The notes: a model not told the origin generated them from the letters alone. A DNA stretch of 63,461 nucleotides from Streptomyces caniscabiei (GCF_014930365.1 NZ_JABXWI010000034.1:1-63461), one strand, 5' to 3'; counted from the stretch's first letter, positions 51,701 through 59,949 are shown. Numbers and translations are program-made.

Positions 51701-52735
51701 GGTCGACAGGTCGAAGCCCTCACCGATCCAGGACGGCTGCGCGCTGGTGGAGGAGGTACGTCCGTCCACGCTCTGTGCGGAGTAGCCGATGGACAGGTTC
51801 GGCGCCGGGCCCGCCGGAGCCGGCGGAGTCTCGAAGGGGTAGTTCCAGGTGAAGTCACCGTTGGAACCGCCGGCCGACCAGGTCGAGGAGGCCGCCAGCG
51901 GGGTGGCCTCGTAGGTGCCCTGGTCGGAGCCGGCCGCCGCGGACAACGCCATCACCATGGCGGCGGGCTTCGCGGCCATCGCCGTCCGGGTCTTCGTACC
52001 GCCCGTGGCCGCCTTCGGCGTGGTGATCTGCGCGGTGACCGTCTCGGCCTCGCCGTCGTTCTCCGACGCCACCGGAGTGGTCTTACGACACTCCGCCTTC
52101 TCCGGCGTCGTCAGCGCGCACGCGGGAAGCTTCACGAGACGCAGCCGTGAGGACCAGTTGCCGCTGTAGGCGTCGGCGAAGGAGCTGTAGTCGATGGTGG
52201 CGCCGAGGCTTGCGGCGCCTGTGTCGCCGTCAGCCCGGGTGACCGTGAAGACGAGACCGTCGATGCCGAGCTGGCCGGTGGCCTTCCGATCGAGGACGCG
52301 GACCTTGGCCTCGTCGGGGGCCTCGGCCGTCTTCGCACTCCCAGCGGCCCTGCCATTGGGCTGGGCGAGCGTGATAGGCAGCCCTGCGGCCCTGACCGAC
52401 TTCTTGCTGTTCTCCGGCGGCAGATCGACCGTCACCGCCGACGTTCCCGGCCACGTCACCTTCGCGCGAGCCTTGACGAGCGTCTTGCGAGTAGCGGCCT
52501 CCGTCGGGTCCTTGACCTTGGTGACCTTCGCGTCGAAGGGTTCGGCCCTGCCGTACTTGGCCTTCTGCAGAGCGGTGTGATCCCGGTCCACCGCGGCCGC
52601 CTGCACCGGTGCGGCACTCAGCAGACCAGCGACGACCGCTGATGACAAAGGCAGGACAACAGCGGCCAGACGATGCCGGCTCGCTCTGCTCCATGCCCAT
52701 CTTTCGGGCAGCAGTGAGCTGTTCCTGGACAACAC
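45800..52735 (-). CDS. Secreted RHS-repeat polymorphic toxin with Hint processing domain
   Basis: The GTG at 52735, with AGGAG upstream, gives 2,311 aa; the frame is open to an ATG at 52798. A signal sequence (RLAAVVLPLSSAVVAGLLSA) is followed by a SpvB/TcdB-like region and many RHS/YD repeats. The core ends at ARDYDPSTGRFVSVDPVIDL near residue 1850. A Hint domain follows: GCTKCFLAGTDVQMADGS near 2060, ending VLAGETPVLVHN near 2205. The last roughly 105 residues are the toxin tip (FQYHWEKHGKSLDVSPEKYL...GKWGVKYSNL...GRVVSFWYDD). The tip resembles the BECR-fold RNase toxins of contact-dependent systems. It is downstream of, and probably co-transcribed with, the LamG gene. Confidence 0.9.
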   Translation of the reverse strand: MLSRNSSLLPERWAWSRASRHRLAAVVLPLSSAVVAGLLSAAPVQAAAVDRDHTALQKAKYGRAEPFDAKVTKVKDPTEAATRKTLVKARAKVTWPGTSAVTVDLPPENSKKSVRAAGLPITLAQPNGRAAGSAKTAEAPDEAKVRVLDRKATGQLGIDGLVFTVTRADGDTGAASLGATIDYSSFADAYSGNWSSRLRLVKLPACALTTPEKAECRKTTPVASENDGEAETVTAQITTPKAATGGTKTRTAMAAKPAAMVMALSAAAGSDQGTYEATPLAASSTWSAGGSNGDFTWNYPFETPPAPAGPAPNLSIGYSAQSVDGRTSSTSAQPSWIGEGFDLSTSYVERAYGSCEDDGQDKKYDQCWKEDNASLVLNGKSTPLVKGSDGKWRPKSDDGERVVHDTGAVNGDDGDAGENGDKGEFWTVTSTDGTQYVFGKNRLPDWSSGKAETNSVWTLPVFGDDSGEPGYSSGDSFSGRAKTQAWRWNLDYVVDPHGNVMTYWYDKELNHYAKNGTTGNGTEYVRGGWLKRIDYGQRTDTVFSTTQPAAARVKFTVAERCLPVSGGESCGSLTSSNRNAWPDVPFDQICAADKPCTDQPSPSFFTRKRLTDVTTQVYDGAGSAESDYRAVNAWHLGQTFPDPGDGSDAGLWLDSIKRTGKVSGDASLPSVTFSGVQLHNRVDQTGDDVAPFIKWRVRTVTSETGSKLTVNYSKEDCVAGSDVPSDLDSNTRRCYPVKWIPPSNPTPGTDPKPRTDFFHKYVVTQVTESDPYGGAPLKQTDYTYSGGGAWAYDDESPITQAKYRTWGIWRGYQKVTTTTGEPSGTQSKSTSLYYRGMDGDKQSDGSTRKETVTDSKGVTKADAEQFAGQLREQITYNGVNGPEVSATINTPWSRTTATDKHSYGTVNAYMVRTETSVSRTALSGGGEATATKTTTYDPTGGLPLKAEMDAAGEKDCTITEYATNTSAWILALPKRVEKVSTGCDATPKRTGDPKTTDVISDVRTSYDDQDWGKAPTKGDVTRVERVTGYDGSTVKLQTVNTTKYDALGRVTDSYDTRGTRVSHTEYTPAAGGPLTKTVETNALDHTVTTEIAPDWGVRTSTTDPNGNRTELAYDSFGQLTDVWLANRDRAAGQAASYKFEYKLQNTAASWVATKSLNNDGTTYQTTYEIYDALLRLRQTQAPAASGAGRVITEAKYDTRGLTVETSTDYVDTTSPSGKLATLLTAAPAGTETVSDGAGRVTIEKVLANGKEFSRTKHTHDGDSTLVEPPAGASAIRERVDARGRTVEKLEYDGNAVSTKFSRFAYGYDHADRLNSVKDDDGNTWTYGYDFLGRKDSATDPDAGASSSEFNDLDQVVSTTDARGKSIGLTYDVLGRPTGRLDGKVPVVNGQPAPEDSRYLARWTYDSIAKGELTSAIRYVAGKGGSVYAKTNAKYSKTYEILSEQYTISKTEGALAGSNGIWTIANAYNLDGTLQKRTIPAMGGLAQEVLTYGYTEQRLPDTLQGLTGIVQNTDYLPAGEQIRTTLGVSPLADWTEINRSYETGTKRLARQSVVSETHTGTDSDVHYRYDTAGNPVEVEEKATSPSDRQCFTYDGHRRLKTAWTTTADCATSPAKTNVGGPGPYWQSFTYDSAGNRKTATDHLADATTSYTYKTADQPRPHALASTETKKTDGTVTGSTSYTYDASGNTDIRTLGGKPQDLDFNVEGSLEKVTEADKTATEYLNDADGSRLIRRDTTGTTLYLGETELRLDKASGKVEATRYYSHSGQTVAVRTTTALTWTAADHNGTASVQVDAATQTVTRRQMKPFGEDRGETAKAWVGERGFVGGIKEPTGLTHLGARDYDPSTGRFVSVDPVIDLTDPQQVNGYSYSSNNPVTFADPDGKYRASAIELALARLVGRAVAAAQGVLMRQSGSSSSGGMSTGGSANYASSGSNSCMPPRICGNVEPADPRSVGSWKDVAGGFGDFFAESWDLAEYTTEPWCWSGTNPDCGGTQDSYQELVEGYGADPDSDVYQGTKTVLDVGSVFAGGYGIGKFALKQLFKKTMRKQSQDRQRRKEKEGSGCTKCFLAGTDVQMADGSTKDIEDIEVGDEVLATDPETGETGTRMVTHLIITEDDKHFNELSIATEDGVEKLTATYEHPFWSPSEQDWFDAGDLASGMSLLTDTGDTVVVTANRAYEENVRTYNLTVDDLHTYYVLAGETPVLVHNAERCPVGLDDAWHEGTFENPRGSFQYHWEKHGKSLDVSPEKYLQDAKDWAAKLSEPGGKKGYNAKRMPFDGGKWGVKYSNLDGGMGGIVGPDGRVVSFWYDDAH

Positions 52736-52819
52736 TTGGGGGGTGCTCCTGGATTCTGAGTTGTGAGGGCGTACCGGGCAACAGGCCCGGTACGCCACGG
52801 AAGAAGAGGAAGGGAAGGG

Positions 52820-55800
52820 TTATTCGACGGGCACCGGAGGCTCGTCAACCGTCGCGAGCTGCGTGATCTCGTCGTCGGACAGGACACCGGCGTACACACG
52901 CAGGTCGTCGAGCTGGCCGGGCAGGGCGTTGCCCCACTCTCCGTTGTCGTGCCGACGTGCGCCGCCGACCATCAGAGGGCCTGTGGGCTGGAACGTTCCC
53001 TCGCTCAGGACGCCGTCCTCGTCCCCCTGTCGTTGCCCGGACACGTAGAGATGGGCAGACTTGTTCACCGAGTCGAAGACGGCGACGACGTGCACCCAGC
53101 CACCGGGCGAGTTGACCTCGTCCGAGACAGCCGCGACGGCGGGGCCGCCCAGTACGTCCGTCTCGTACCGTCCGAAGTTCCAGTCACCGATGGCCTGGCC
53201 CGCCTCCTGGCGGTACCAGAGACGGAAGGAGTTCCTCTCGGCACCCGGGTGCGAGAAGACACTCGGGGAATGCGCGACGGTGGTGTCGTCAAGCTTCGAC
53301 TGCGCGGCCAGGTTGACCCAGCCCGCCAGGCTGAAGCTGCCGGACTCGTCCAGTGCGACGGCGGAGGTGGCCCTCCCCAGTTTCTCGGCGTCGAGTTCCA
53401 GGACGTTGCCGTGGGCCGGATCCTCGGTCGCGGCGAAGGCAGCGCCCGACTGGAGCTGAAGCGGGTTGCCCCGGCCTGAGGCGTCCGCCGCCGTGGTACC
53501 GGATGCCTCGTCGAAGCCCCAGTTGGCGAGCAGCGCGGGCTCTGTCCTTCCTGTCCCCGGGTTCAGGGTATTGGCGATCGACCACATCTCGTTCTCGAAG
53601 ACCACGCGGTCCCAAACCTGGACCTGGTCGAGGTCGCCCTCGAAGTAGTCCGTGTACGTACCCGTTCCCTTCATACGGCCGACCTCGAAGGAGCCCTTCG
53701 CCGCCCACGGAGTCGTGAACTCCGTCGCCGCCTGGAGCTGTCCGTTGACGTACAGCCGGATCTGCTTCTTGTTGTGGTCGTACACACCCATCAAATGGGT
53801 CCACGCGCCCACGACCGGGGGCTTCTTGGCCACCGCGCGGACGATCGTCGGATCATCATTGTCGGCCGAGTACCGGTTGAAGATCCAACGGTCGTATGTC
53901 TGCGAGTAGTAGATCTGGAAGGTGCCGGCCCGGCTCCCGCTTTGCGCGGCCACGGTGGAGATGTGGTCCTTCGCGGTCAGCCGGGCCCAGGCGGACACGG
54001 TGAAGCTGTTGGTGGTGTCCAGGACCGATGCGGTGGTGGAGCCCGCAGTGTTCGTGCCGTTGGCTCGCAAGCCGCCGCCGAGCCGTGCCTTGTCCGTCCA
54101 GGTCGCAGAGGTCAGCGTCAGCGGTCGGTTCTTGCCCGAACTGTCGGTAGCACTGGTCCCGCTGCCGTCGTCCAGCTTCCAGCTCGCCACGGGATCGGAG
54201 CCCTTGGCCACCTTGAACAGGTAGTCGTAGTGGGCGCTCGGGTTCCCCGCTCCGTCGTAGGTCTGCACCCGCAGGGTGTTGGTCAGCCGCTTGTCGGGCG
54301 CCGCCTCGATCTCGTACGTCGAGGTATTGGCGGTGAACGACTTGCTGCCGAGCTTCACGCCGTTGAGCCACCAGTCGTAGCGGCGTACATCACTGGCACC
54401 CGCATCGATCTTGAAGCCGGCCGTCATGCCGACACTGCCCAACTCCGGGTCGGCCGCGTCGCAGACCGTGCCACCGCATTCCTTGTACACGGTCGAGGAC
54501 ACCTTCGGCACCGGCGGTCCCTTGGAGTCCACTTTGAAGTAGCAGTAGCTCGACCAGGGACCGAACAGGGAGTGGGTGTCGCCCTGCCACGTGTACTTGT
54601 ACTCGGTGCGGGCACGGAACTTGTAAGTGACGCCCTGGTCCAAGGCGGCCGTAACCACGGTTCCGGCCGTGCCGCTGTCCGTCCACGTGGACGGCTTGAG
54701 TGAGGTCTCCGTGGTGCTGCTGCCCCTGTACAGCTCGAAGTTGGGGCGCAGCGAGGCGTTGGAGGCGTCGCTCGATGTCGGTGTCGCGGTCAGCCGCGGT
54801 GTGGTGTCCCGGATCTGTGCCGGGGCGGAGGAAGCCGAGCAGGAGACCTTGGGATCGGACATCTTCACCGATGAGGGCTTGCTGTTCGGCGGAGTCACGT
54901 AGGTGATCGACAGCCGGGGCTTGCGGGAGGACGTGGCGTCGGGGTCAAGCGGGGAAAGGAACTGCTTCCACGCGATCGGGTCGCCTTCGTCGGCCCGCAG
55001 TCCGAGCGTGGTGAGAGTGTCCTTCGCCTTTGCGGTGTGTGCGACGGCAGCCGTGGCGTCGAACTCGATGTCCCCGTCCGGGCAGTCCGAGGAGTGGCCC
55101 TTTGCAGCGGAGACCGTGTCGACCTTCGCGAGCCACTTCGGCGGCTTGTCCCACGTCGTCGAGGAAAAGATCTGGCTCGTGCGATAGAGGTCGACGTCAT
55201 GCTTCACACAGTTCGCCGACCAGATCGCGTACGGCGTGAACGTCGCGTTCACGATCTTCTTGCCGGCCACCCTGCGGGTGTCGAACTGGAACAGCGAGCG
55301 CGACTTCTTGTTGTCCACGAACGCGTCGTAGCCCACGCCGAGCGCGTGCTTGGTCTTCCAAAGGCTGGTGCCCGGCGAGTTGGACCACAGGGCCGTCCAC
55401 CCTGTCAGGGTCGCCTTGACCGCTGGCGGATCGAGAACGACGGGGTACGAAGTCGCACTGCTGGCAAGGAAATCCTGATCCGGAACGATGGAGAGGGCGT
55501 CGTCAGTTACGTGTGTGTCCATGACAGCGGTACGGGAACGGGGGCCTGCGCCGAGGGTCTCGGCAGCAGCCACCGCCGCGAACGCGGAAGCCGTGGACGC
55601 GGTCCGCGCCGCGCTCCCGGCCTTCGCAGTGGTCGTGCCTGCATCCCACATAAGGGCCGACCCGCTGGAGACCACGGCATGTCCCGAGGTATCCACAAAG
55701 GTGGCCGTCCCGGAGTCGTCCGTGCGCACGGAGAGCCCCTCGGCTTGGACCGGGAAACTCACCTTCTCCAGGGCTGAGTTGGCGGCGGCCTCACGGCTGT

Positions 55801-56431
55801 GGACGACCAGGTGGTACGTGAAGCCGTCCGGGTGCGCCTGAACGGCGAGGTCCACGTCGGGGAGCACGGAGGGGTACACGGCCGACGAACCATCGACCTC
55901 CGGCTTCGGCAGCGCCCACGGCGACGACACCGCGTACTCCTTGCCGGCCGCCACCATCCTGGCCAGCGGTTCTTCGGTACCGCCACCGGAGAATCGGATG
56001 TCTGCGGCTGCGCGCGGCGCGAGACTGCCGTCCGGGTGAGTGACGAGAGTCGTGTCGACATCTGTCCACTTACCAGCCTTCAGGACCCGCTCAGGCGAAG
56101 CCGCCGCTTCGGCGGTGAATGTCCCGTCGGGGTTGGCAACCACCCGGCTGGTCGGCGAGGTCAACTCGTCGACCTCCACACGCTTTCCGGAGGCAACTGC
56201 CTCTTCAGAGGCCCGCTCCTCGGGCGTGGCGACCGGAAGCCCGTCGTCCTCCCAGAACTCCTTGCCCCGCGCCCCCTCGTCAGCCGGAGTGCTGGAACTC
56301 CCCGTGTCCACGTCCGTGTCCACGTCCGCCGCCTGGACGGGGGCGGCTTGTATGGCGCCCGCCAGTACCAGCACGGCCGAGGCGACGGTCATCACCCCAC
56401 GCGCGGCTCTGCTGCGACTGCTTGGTCGCAC
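52820..56431 (-). CDS. Secreted LamG (concanavalin-like) domain protein
   Basis: The 1,203-aa product starts at GTG 56431 behind GGGGGGAAG. A signal peptide (VMTVASAVLVLAGAIQAAPV) is followed by a TreTu/DNRLRE-like beta region (about 330-520, KSRSLFQFDTRRVAGKKIVN). Fibronectin-like strands come next, then two LamG domains (about 745-915 with SFTVSAWARLTAKDH, and 950-1185 with SFSLAGWVNLAAQ). It is likely a cell-surface or matrix-bound partner of the RHS protein 84 nt downstream; this gene pair is frequent in Streptomyces. The leader is unusually AT-rich for this genome. Confidence 0.88.
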   Translation of the reverse strand: MRPSSRSRAARGVMTVASAVLVLAGAIQAAPVQAADVDTDVDTGSSSTPADEGARGKEFWEDDGLPVATPEERASEEAVASGKRVEVDELTSPTSRVVANPDGTFTAEAAASPERVLKAGKWTDVDTTLVTHPDGSLAPRAAADIRFSGGGTEEPLARMVAAGKEYAVSSPWALPKPEVDGSSAVYPSVLPDVDLAVQAHPDGFTYHLVVHSREAAANSALEKVSFPVQAEGLSVRTDDSGTATFVDTSGHAVVSSGSALMWDAGTTTAKAGSAARTASTASAFAAVAAAETLGAGPRSRTAVMDTHVTDDALSIVPDQDFLASSATSYPVVLDPPAVKATLTGWTALWSNSPGTSLWKTKHALGVGYDAFVDNKKSRSLFQFDTRRVAGKKIVNATFTPYAIWSANCVKHDVDLYRTSQIFSSTTWDKPPKWLAKVDTVSAAKGHSSDCPDGDIEFDATAAVAHTAKAKDTLTTLGLRADEGDPIAWKQFLSPLDPDATSSRKPRLSITYVTPPNSKPSSVKMSDPKVSCSASSAPAQIRDTTPRLTATPTSSDASNASLRPNFELYRGSSTTETSLKPSTWTDSGTAGTVVTAALDQGVTYKFRARTEYKYTWQGDTHSLFGPWSSYCYFKVDSKGPPVPKVSSTVYKECGGTVCDAADPELGSVGMTAGFKIDAGASDVRRYDWWLNGVKLGSKSFTANTSTYEIEAAPDKRLTNTLRVQTYDGAGNPSAHYDYLFKVAKGSDPVASWKLDDGSGTSATDSSGKNRPLTLTSATWTDKARLGGGLRANGTNTAGSTTASVLDTTNSFTVSAWARLTAKDHISTVAAQSGSRAGTFQIYYSQTYDRWIFNRYSADNDDPTIVRAVAKKPPVVGAWTHLMGVYDHNKKQIRLYVNGQLQAATEFTTPWAAKGSFEVGRMKGTGTYTDYFEGDLDQVQVWDRVVFENEMWSIANTLNPGTGRTEPALLANWGFDEASGTTAADASGRGNPLQLQSGAAFAATEDPAHGNVLELDAEKLGRATSAVALDESGSFSLAGWVNLAAQSKLDDTTVAHSPSVFSHPGAERNSFRLWYRQEAGQAIGDWNFGRYETDVLGGPAVAAVSDEVNSPGGWVHVVAVFDSVNKSAHLYVSGQRQGDEDGVLSEGTFQPTGPLMVGGARRHDNGEWGNALPGQLDDLRVYAGVLSDDEITQLATVDEPPVPVE

Positions 56432-57071
56432 CTTCCCCCCTGCATGCTTTATTTTTTGATTATTTGTTGAGCGAAGGGAGAGTAGCTGGTGGGGAGATCT
56501 TTACCAAGAGTGCTCCGTGACGGCTATCTCACACTCCGCATACGGCGCGCCGCCTAGCAAGACCGTGCACTGGGCGGGCCTCGCTCCGACCGATGCCCGC
56601 CTCCTGCGTCCTTACCTTGTACGGCCTGCGCGGCCAGCCCACGGCGTCGCCGAAGACGACAAGCCAGTCGTCATCACGGGGTTTCGGCCTCTGCCTGCAC
56701 CGCCGCTGCACGGCTGCCCCCGGAGACCACTCACGTGAATCCGGCAGTCACAACAAGTGCGGGCCAAGTTCAGCCCCATCCCCTGGTAGTACGCAAAGAG
56801 CTCGCACTCATTGTCGGGATGCCACAACCATCGCTCCCCTGTGAACCACCGATCTCGCGGTCAGCCGGGAGCCGGTTTGCACGCTCGGCCACCACGCGGC
56901 CACCACACCAATCCGAACAGCCCAAAGAAGCGTGCCCACATGAGACGAAAGGCCAGATCACAGCCCTGCAGAGCAAAACCGCCACCGCCGGCGAACCTCC
57001 GACCTACGCATTGCGATGCGCAGACCACACGTGCCCGATTGGCCCGAATTCCAAGGTCAACGAAAACAAGA
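56432..57071. other. LamG promoter region and right arm of element 2
   Basis: Just upstream of the LamG gene, 56443-56470 is an AT-rich tract (TTTATTTTTTGATTATTTG), probably promoter or untranslated leader. The rest holds no supported gene. Its last 100 nt match the right arm of element 1. Confidence 0.5.
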
Positions 57072-57101
57072 AACCCCAGGTCAAAGGCTTGACCTGGGGT
57101 T
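57072..57101. terminator. Hairpin beside att site C
   Basis: AACCCCAGGTCA (57072-57083) pairs perfectly with TGACCTGGGGTT (57090-57101) over 6 nt. Confidence 0.8.
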
Positions 57102-57106
57102 CACCA

Positions 57107-57151
57107 TGGAGCCGCCTTCGGGATTCGAACCCGAGACCTACGCATTACGAG
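57107..57151 (-). repeat. att site C: 3' part of tRNA-Thr(CGU)
   Basis: The 45 nt are identical to site B. To the right the flank differs from those of sites A and B, marking the left end of a different element (the AICE). Confidence 0.9.
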
Positions 57152-57326
57152 TTTCAGTGACGAACGGTCGCCTCAGTGCGCTACCGGTCGTATTGGCTGG
57201 TCGGACCCCCTTTCCTCCGTCTGCGACCGCCCCCGACCGACAGCGAACCGCAACTAGGAATGCAACTGCACGCCCATACGTCCGGGGGGCGTCGCAAGTT
57301 TCTCGCGAGTAAGTGCCTCCACGTAC

Positions 57327-57355
57327 TTGCACGACCCTTGGCGACCCTCTACGCT
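57327..57355 (+). promoter_or_regulatory. Promoter candidate of the AICE operon
   Basis: TTGCAC (57327-57332) and TACGCT (57350-57355) are spaced by exactly 17 nt. A GTAA...TTAC inverted pair (57361-57378) just downstream may be a repressor site. The stretch 57152-57472 otherwise holds no gene. Confidence 0.5.
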
Positions 57356-57472
57356 ATGAGTAAGCGACACCGGTTACCCGATCGGATCGCGAGTACAACG
57401 CAAGCGGCCCCCGTCGGTGTTGGAGCACCGACCGAGGGCCTACGGATCCACCTGAGCCAACAGGAGAACCCG

Positions 57473-57952
57473 ATGCTTCACCTTCTCATGACCCCCCGCA
57501 CGGTCCGTACCGTGCGTAGCGCGTTCGGCCTCGTCGCCGACGCCGTCCGCTCCGTCGTCGCCCCCGCCTCCCTCGTCACCGAGGTCGAGGCCCCCACGGT
57601 CGTCGAGGCCACGGACCCGGCCGGCCTGTACGAGCCGGACGAGATCCCCGCCGTCGAGCAGATCGAGGCCGCCGCCCGCGAGTACGACCGCGCCGCCGAC
57701 CAGGCCCGCCGCGCCGACCGCGGCAAGCGCGCCGCGAAGAAGGTCCTCGACAAGCTGCCCGCCGGCATCTACGGCACGTGGCGGATCTTCCGCACCCCGT
57801 CCTCCCGGCAGACCCCGGACCTCGCGGAGATCACCCGCATCTTCAAGGCCAACGGCCTCGGCCCGGTGCCCATGAAGCCGTGCGCGCCCTCGCTGAAGGT
57901 CGAACTGGTCGAGGCCGCCCCGGTCGCCGTCCCCGTCCTCGCCGCCGTCTAG
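57473..57952 (+). CDS. AICE protein of unknown function
   Basis: The ATG at 57473 follows CAGGAG and gives 159 aa. The first 50 residues are moderately hydrophobic. A charged helix (QIEAAAREYDRAADQARRAD) and a basic segment (RGKRAAKKVLDKLPAGIYG) follow. A conserved-looking end reads WRIFRTPSSRQTPDLAEITR. I associate this pattern with small proteins at the start of Streptomyces AICEs, but no function is known. The frame is open to 57176 without a better start. Confidence 0.65.
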   Translation: MLHLLMTPRTVRTVRSAFGLVADAVRSVVAPASLVTEVEAPTVVEATDPAGLYEPDEIPAVEQIEAAAREYDRAADQARRADRGKRAAKKVLDKLPAGIYGTWRIFRTPSSRQTPDLAEITRIFKANGLGPVPMKPCAPSLKVELVEAAPVAVPVLAAV

Positions 57953-58049
57953 CCACACCCGCAGACACACACCGCCAGGGGTCCGGATCAGGCCGGACCC
58001 CGGCCAACGCACCACCGCCACAGATCACCACCGGAAAGAAGGCACCGCC

Positions 58050-58652
58050 GTGCTCAACACCGAGATCCAGGCCCCCACCCGCAACGTCTACGGCCTCATG
58101 GCCACCCCGGCCGCCCTCGCGCCCTGCCTGCAGACCGACCAGAACCGCAAGCCGGTCATCAAGGTCGACCTGACCCGTCCCCGCATCGCCGAGCCCACCC
58201 CGTGCCACATGTACCCCGGTCTGTGCACCACCCGGGACGGCGAGCAGTTCGACGACGTCGACGAGAACGGCCGCCACATCGACCACGGCAGCGACGCCAT
58301 CGGCGTCCCCGGCCTCGAAGTGGAGGGCGACCCGGAGATCTGGGCCAACTTCATCCACCTCTCCGCCAGCACCCCGAAGATCGGGTTCATGGGGCACGAC
58401 CTCACCCCGGAGCAGGCCCGTACGAAGGCGCGCGAGCTGCGCCAGTTCGCCGACGAGCTGGACGACCTCGCCGACCAGACGGCCACCGCCTGCGCCCTGC
58501 ACGACGTGCGCACGGTCCGGGAGACCGCCAGCCCCGCGTTCGCCGGGATCCTCACGATCGTCGAGAACGCCATCGCGCGGGACGGCGCCGACCCCGCCGA
58601 GGTCTTCGAGCGGGTCCTGGAGCTGATGAACCAGGCCCGCGACGCGGCGTAA
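58050..58652 (+). CDS. AICE protein, DUF6907-like
   Basis: The GTG at 58050 behind GGAAAGAAGG gives 200 aa. The middle carries TPCHMYPGLCTTRDGEQFDD and a His-Asp stretch. A beta segment (IWANFIHLSASTPKIGFMG) and the helix TPEQARTKARELRQFADELDDL follow. This Cys/His plus helix pattern is what I associate with DUF6907. Function is unknown; it is part of the AICE plus-strand gene string. Confidence 0.6.
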   Translation: MLNTEIQAPTRNVYGLMATPAALAPCLQTDQNRKPVIKVDLTRPRIAEPTPCHMYPGLCTTRDGEQFDDVDENGRHIDHGSDAIGVPGLEVEGDPEIWANFIHLSASTPKIGFMGHDLTPEQARTKARELRQFADELDDLADQTATACALHDVRTVRETASPAFAGILTIVENAIARDGADPAEVFERVLELMNQARDAA

Positions 58653-58739
58653 CCCGCTCACAGGACGGCCCCGGGCTCAGCGACTCCACCGCTGGCCCGG
58701 GGCCTGGATCCGAACCCTGCACAGACCAGGAGTCAGACC

Positions 58740-59387
58740 GTGCCCAACACCGTACCCATCAGCGGGGACTCGCCCGCCGCCACCCATCCCGAACCGTCCA
58801 ACCTGGCCGTCGCCGCCCGCGTCGCGCAGCTGCTCCTCACCGAGCACGAGCACGTCGACCACGCCGACCTGTTCGCCGTGAACCGCGCCCACGGCGCCCT
58901 CACCGAGGCCCTCCGGATCCTGCTGCGCGCCGCCGGTGCCGAGCCGCCGCGTGCGCCCGTCGCCGAGCTGCACCGGCTCTGCCGCGACGACTACACCAGC
59001 AGCGCCGACCGCCGCACCCAACACCACCGCGACGACGCACGGCTGACCGAGAACGGCGCCGAAGCCGTCGCCGCGAGGGTCGAGTCGCCCGTCCGCTGCC
59101 CCGCCGCGCACGGCGACGACCCCACCCCGTGCAGCGGCCCGCCCACCGTCACGATCCTCGACGCCACGAACGCCGGCGCCCGCGGCTGCGAGCACCACGG
59201 CGCCCGGCTCCTCGCCTCCCTCGACGGAGGCCGCGTGTACGGCCTGCCCGACGCCGCGCCCGGCACCGCCATCCGCGTCTTCAAGGCCGCCGCCGGTATC
59301 CGCCCGTTCCCGTGGGTTGACGGGCCGCGCACCCGTGACGACCAGCTCTCCCGCGACGAGGTCCGTGCGAGGGGTGAGCAGCAGTGA
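58740..59387 (+). CDS. AICE protein of unknown function
   Basis: The GTG at 58740 follows CAGGAG and gives 215 aa. An N-terminal helix (LAVAARVAQLLLTEHEHVDH) is followed by TEALRILLRAAG. A C-terminal region has CPAAHGDDPTPC and a CEHHGARLLASLDGGRVYGL segment that could bind metal. The last codons overlap the next gene (GTGA). I do not recognise a family. Confidence 0.65.
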   Translation: MPNTVPISGDSPAATHPEPSNLAVAARVAQLLLTEHEHVDHADLFAVNRAHGALTEALRILLRAAGAEPPRAPVAELHRLCRDDYTSSADRRTQHHRDDARLTENGAEAVAARVESPVRCPAAHGDDPTPCSGPPTVTILDATNAGARGCEHHGARLLASLDGGRVYGLPDAAPGTAIRVFKAAAGIRPFPWVDGPRTRDDQLSRDEVRARGEQQ

Positions 59388-59752
59388 CCGAGCCCCGCAC
59401 GATCACCCTGCCCACCGAAGACCACGGGCCGGTCACCCTGCCCGAGCCGGCCTGGTGCCGGGGTCACGCCGACCACCACCCGGACAGCTACCTCACCGAC
59501 CTGACCCACTTCGGGCCCGAGCACCGGCTCACGTTCAACGGCACGGAGTTGTTCCGGCTGATGCTCGCGCAGACCCCGTACGCCGACCGCGCCAGCCGTG
59601 AGACGTGCGCGTACGTCGAACAGTCCGGCTACACCGGCTCGCTCGACCCGGCCGGCATGTACGACCTGGCCGCCGCCCTCGACCACGCGGCCGACCGGAT
59701 GCGGGAGTTCGCCGACCGGCTCGCCGTCCTCCTCGACGGGAGCAGCCGGTGA
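59384..59752 (+). CDS. AICE protein, DUF6907-like
   Basis: The 122-aa protein starts at a GTG overlapping the previous stop. It has PEPAWCRGHADHHPDSYLTD, an isolated Cys/His cluster, followed by strands and a terminal helix (AAALDHAADRMREFADRLAV). The layout resembles the gene at 58050, so the two may be diverged paralogues. Function is unknown. Its stop overlaps the next GTG. Confidence 0.6.
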   Translation: MTEPRTITLPTEDHGPVTLPEPAWCRGHADHHPDSYLTDLTHFGPEHRLTFNGTELFRLMLAQTPYADRASRETCAYVEQSGYTGSLDPAGMYDLAAALDHAADRMREFADRLAVLLDGSSR

Positions 59753-59949
59753 GCGGCCGCTCCCGTATCGCCCGCCCGACCGAGGTGGCCGCCCTCCGCG
59801 CGGCCGCCCGGTCCGGCCGGCGCCTTCCCCCCGTCCCGAGCCTGATGGCCGCGCTGCTCGTCGCACACGAGCGCCGCGACCGTGAAGGCGTCCAGCTCGC
59901 CGCGCACCTGGTGGTGCGCGCCGCCACACCGAAGGAGGTAGGCGAATGA
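59749..59949 (+). CDS. Small AICE protein
   Basis: The 66-aa basic protein (VSGRSRIARPTEVAALRAAA, then VPSLMAALLVAHERRDREGV) starts at GTG 59749 overlapping the previous stop. It ends at 59949, overlapping the next ATG. It is supported by the coupling on both sides and G/C-rich third positions. No family is recognised. Confidence 0.6.
   Translation: MSGRSRIARPTEVAALRAAARSGRRLPPVPSLMAALLVAHERRDREGVQLAAHLVVRAATPKEVGE

Larger units (their letters stand above)
43706..57106. mobile_element. Integrated element 2 (about 13.4 kb) between att sites B and C
   Basis: Bounded by identical 45-nt tRNA-derived repeats. Cargo: second toxin-antitoxin pair, IS3 and IS5 remnants, immunity gene, RHS toxin and LamG protein. 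Arms match element 1. It has no integrase or transfer gene. It is a likely cis-mobilisable relative of element 1. Confidence 0.7.

Noticed and set aside
49481..52150. Plus-strand open frame opposite the RHS gene
   Set aside because: Antisense shadow of RHS repeats; no start signal or motif.
34793..57151. The three tRNA-like segments considered as functional tRNA-Thr genes
   Set aside because: Only the 3' half is present at each; no D arm or 5' acceptor strand follows on the minus strand.
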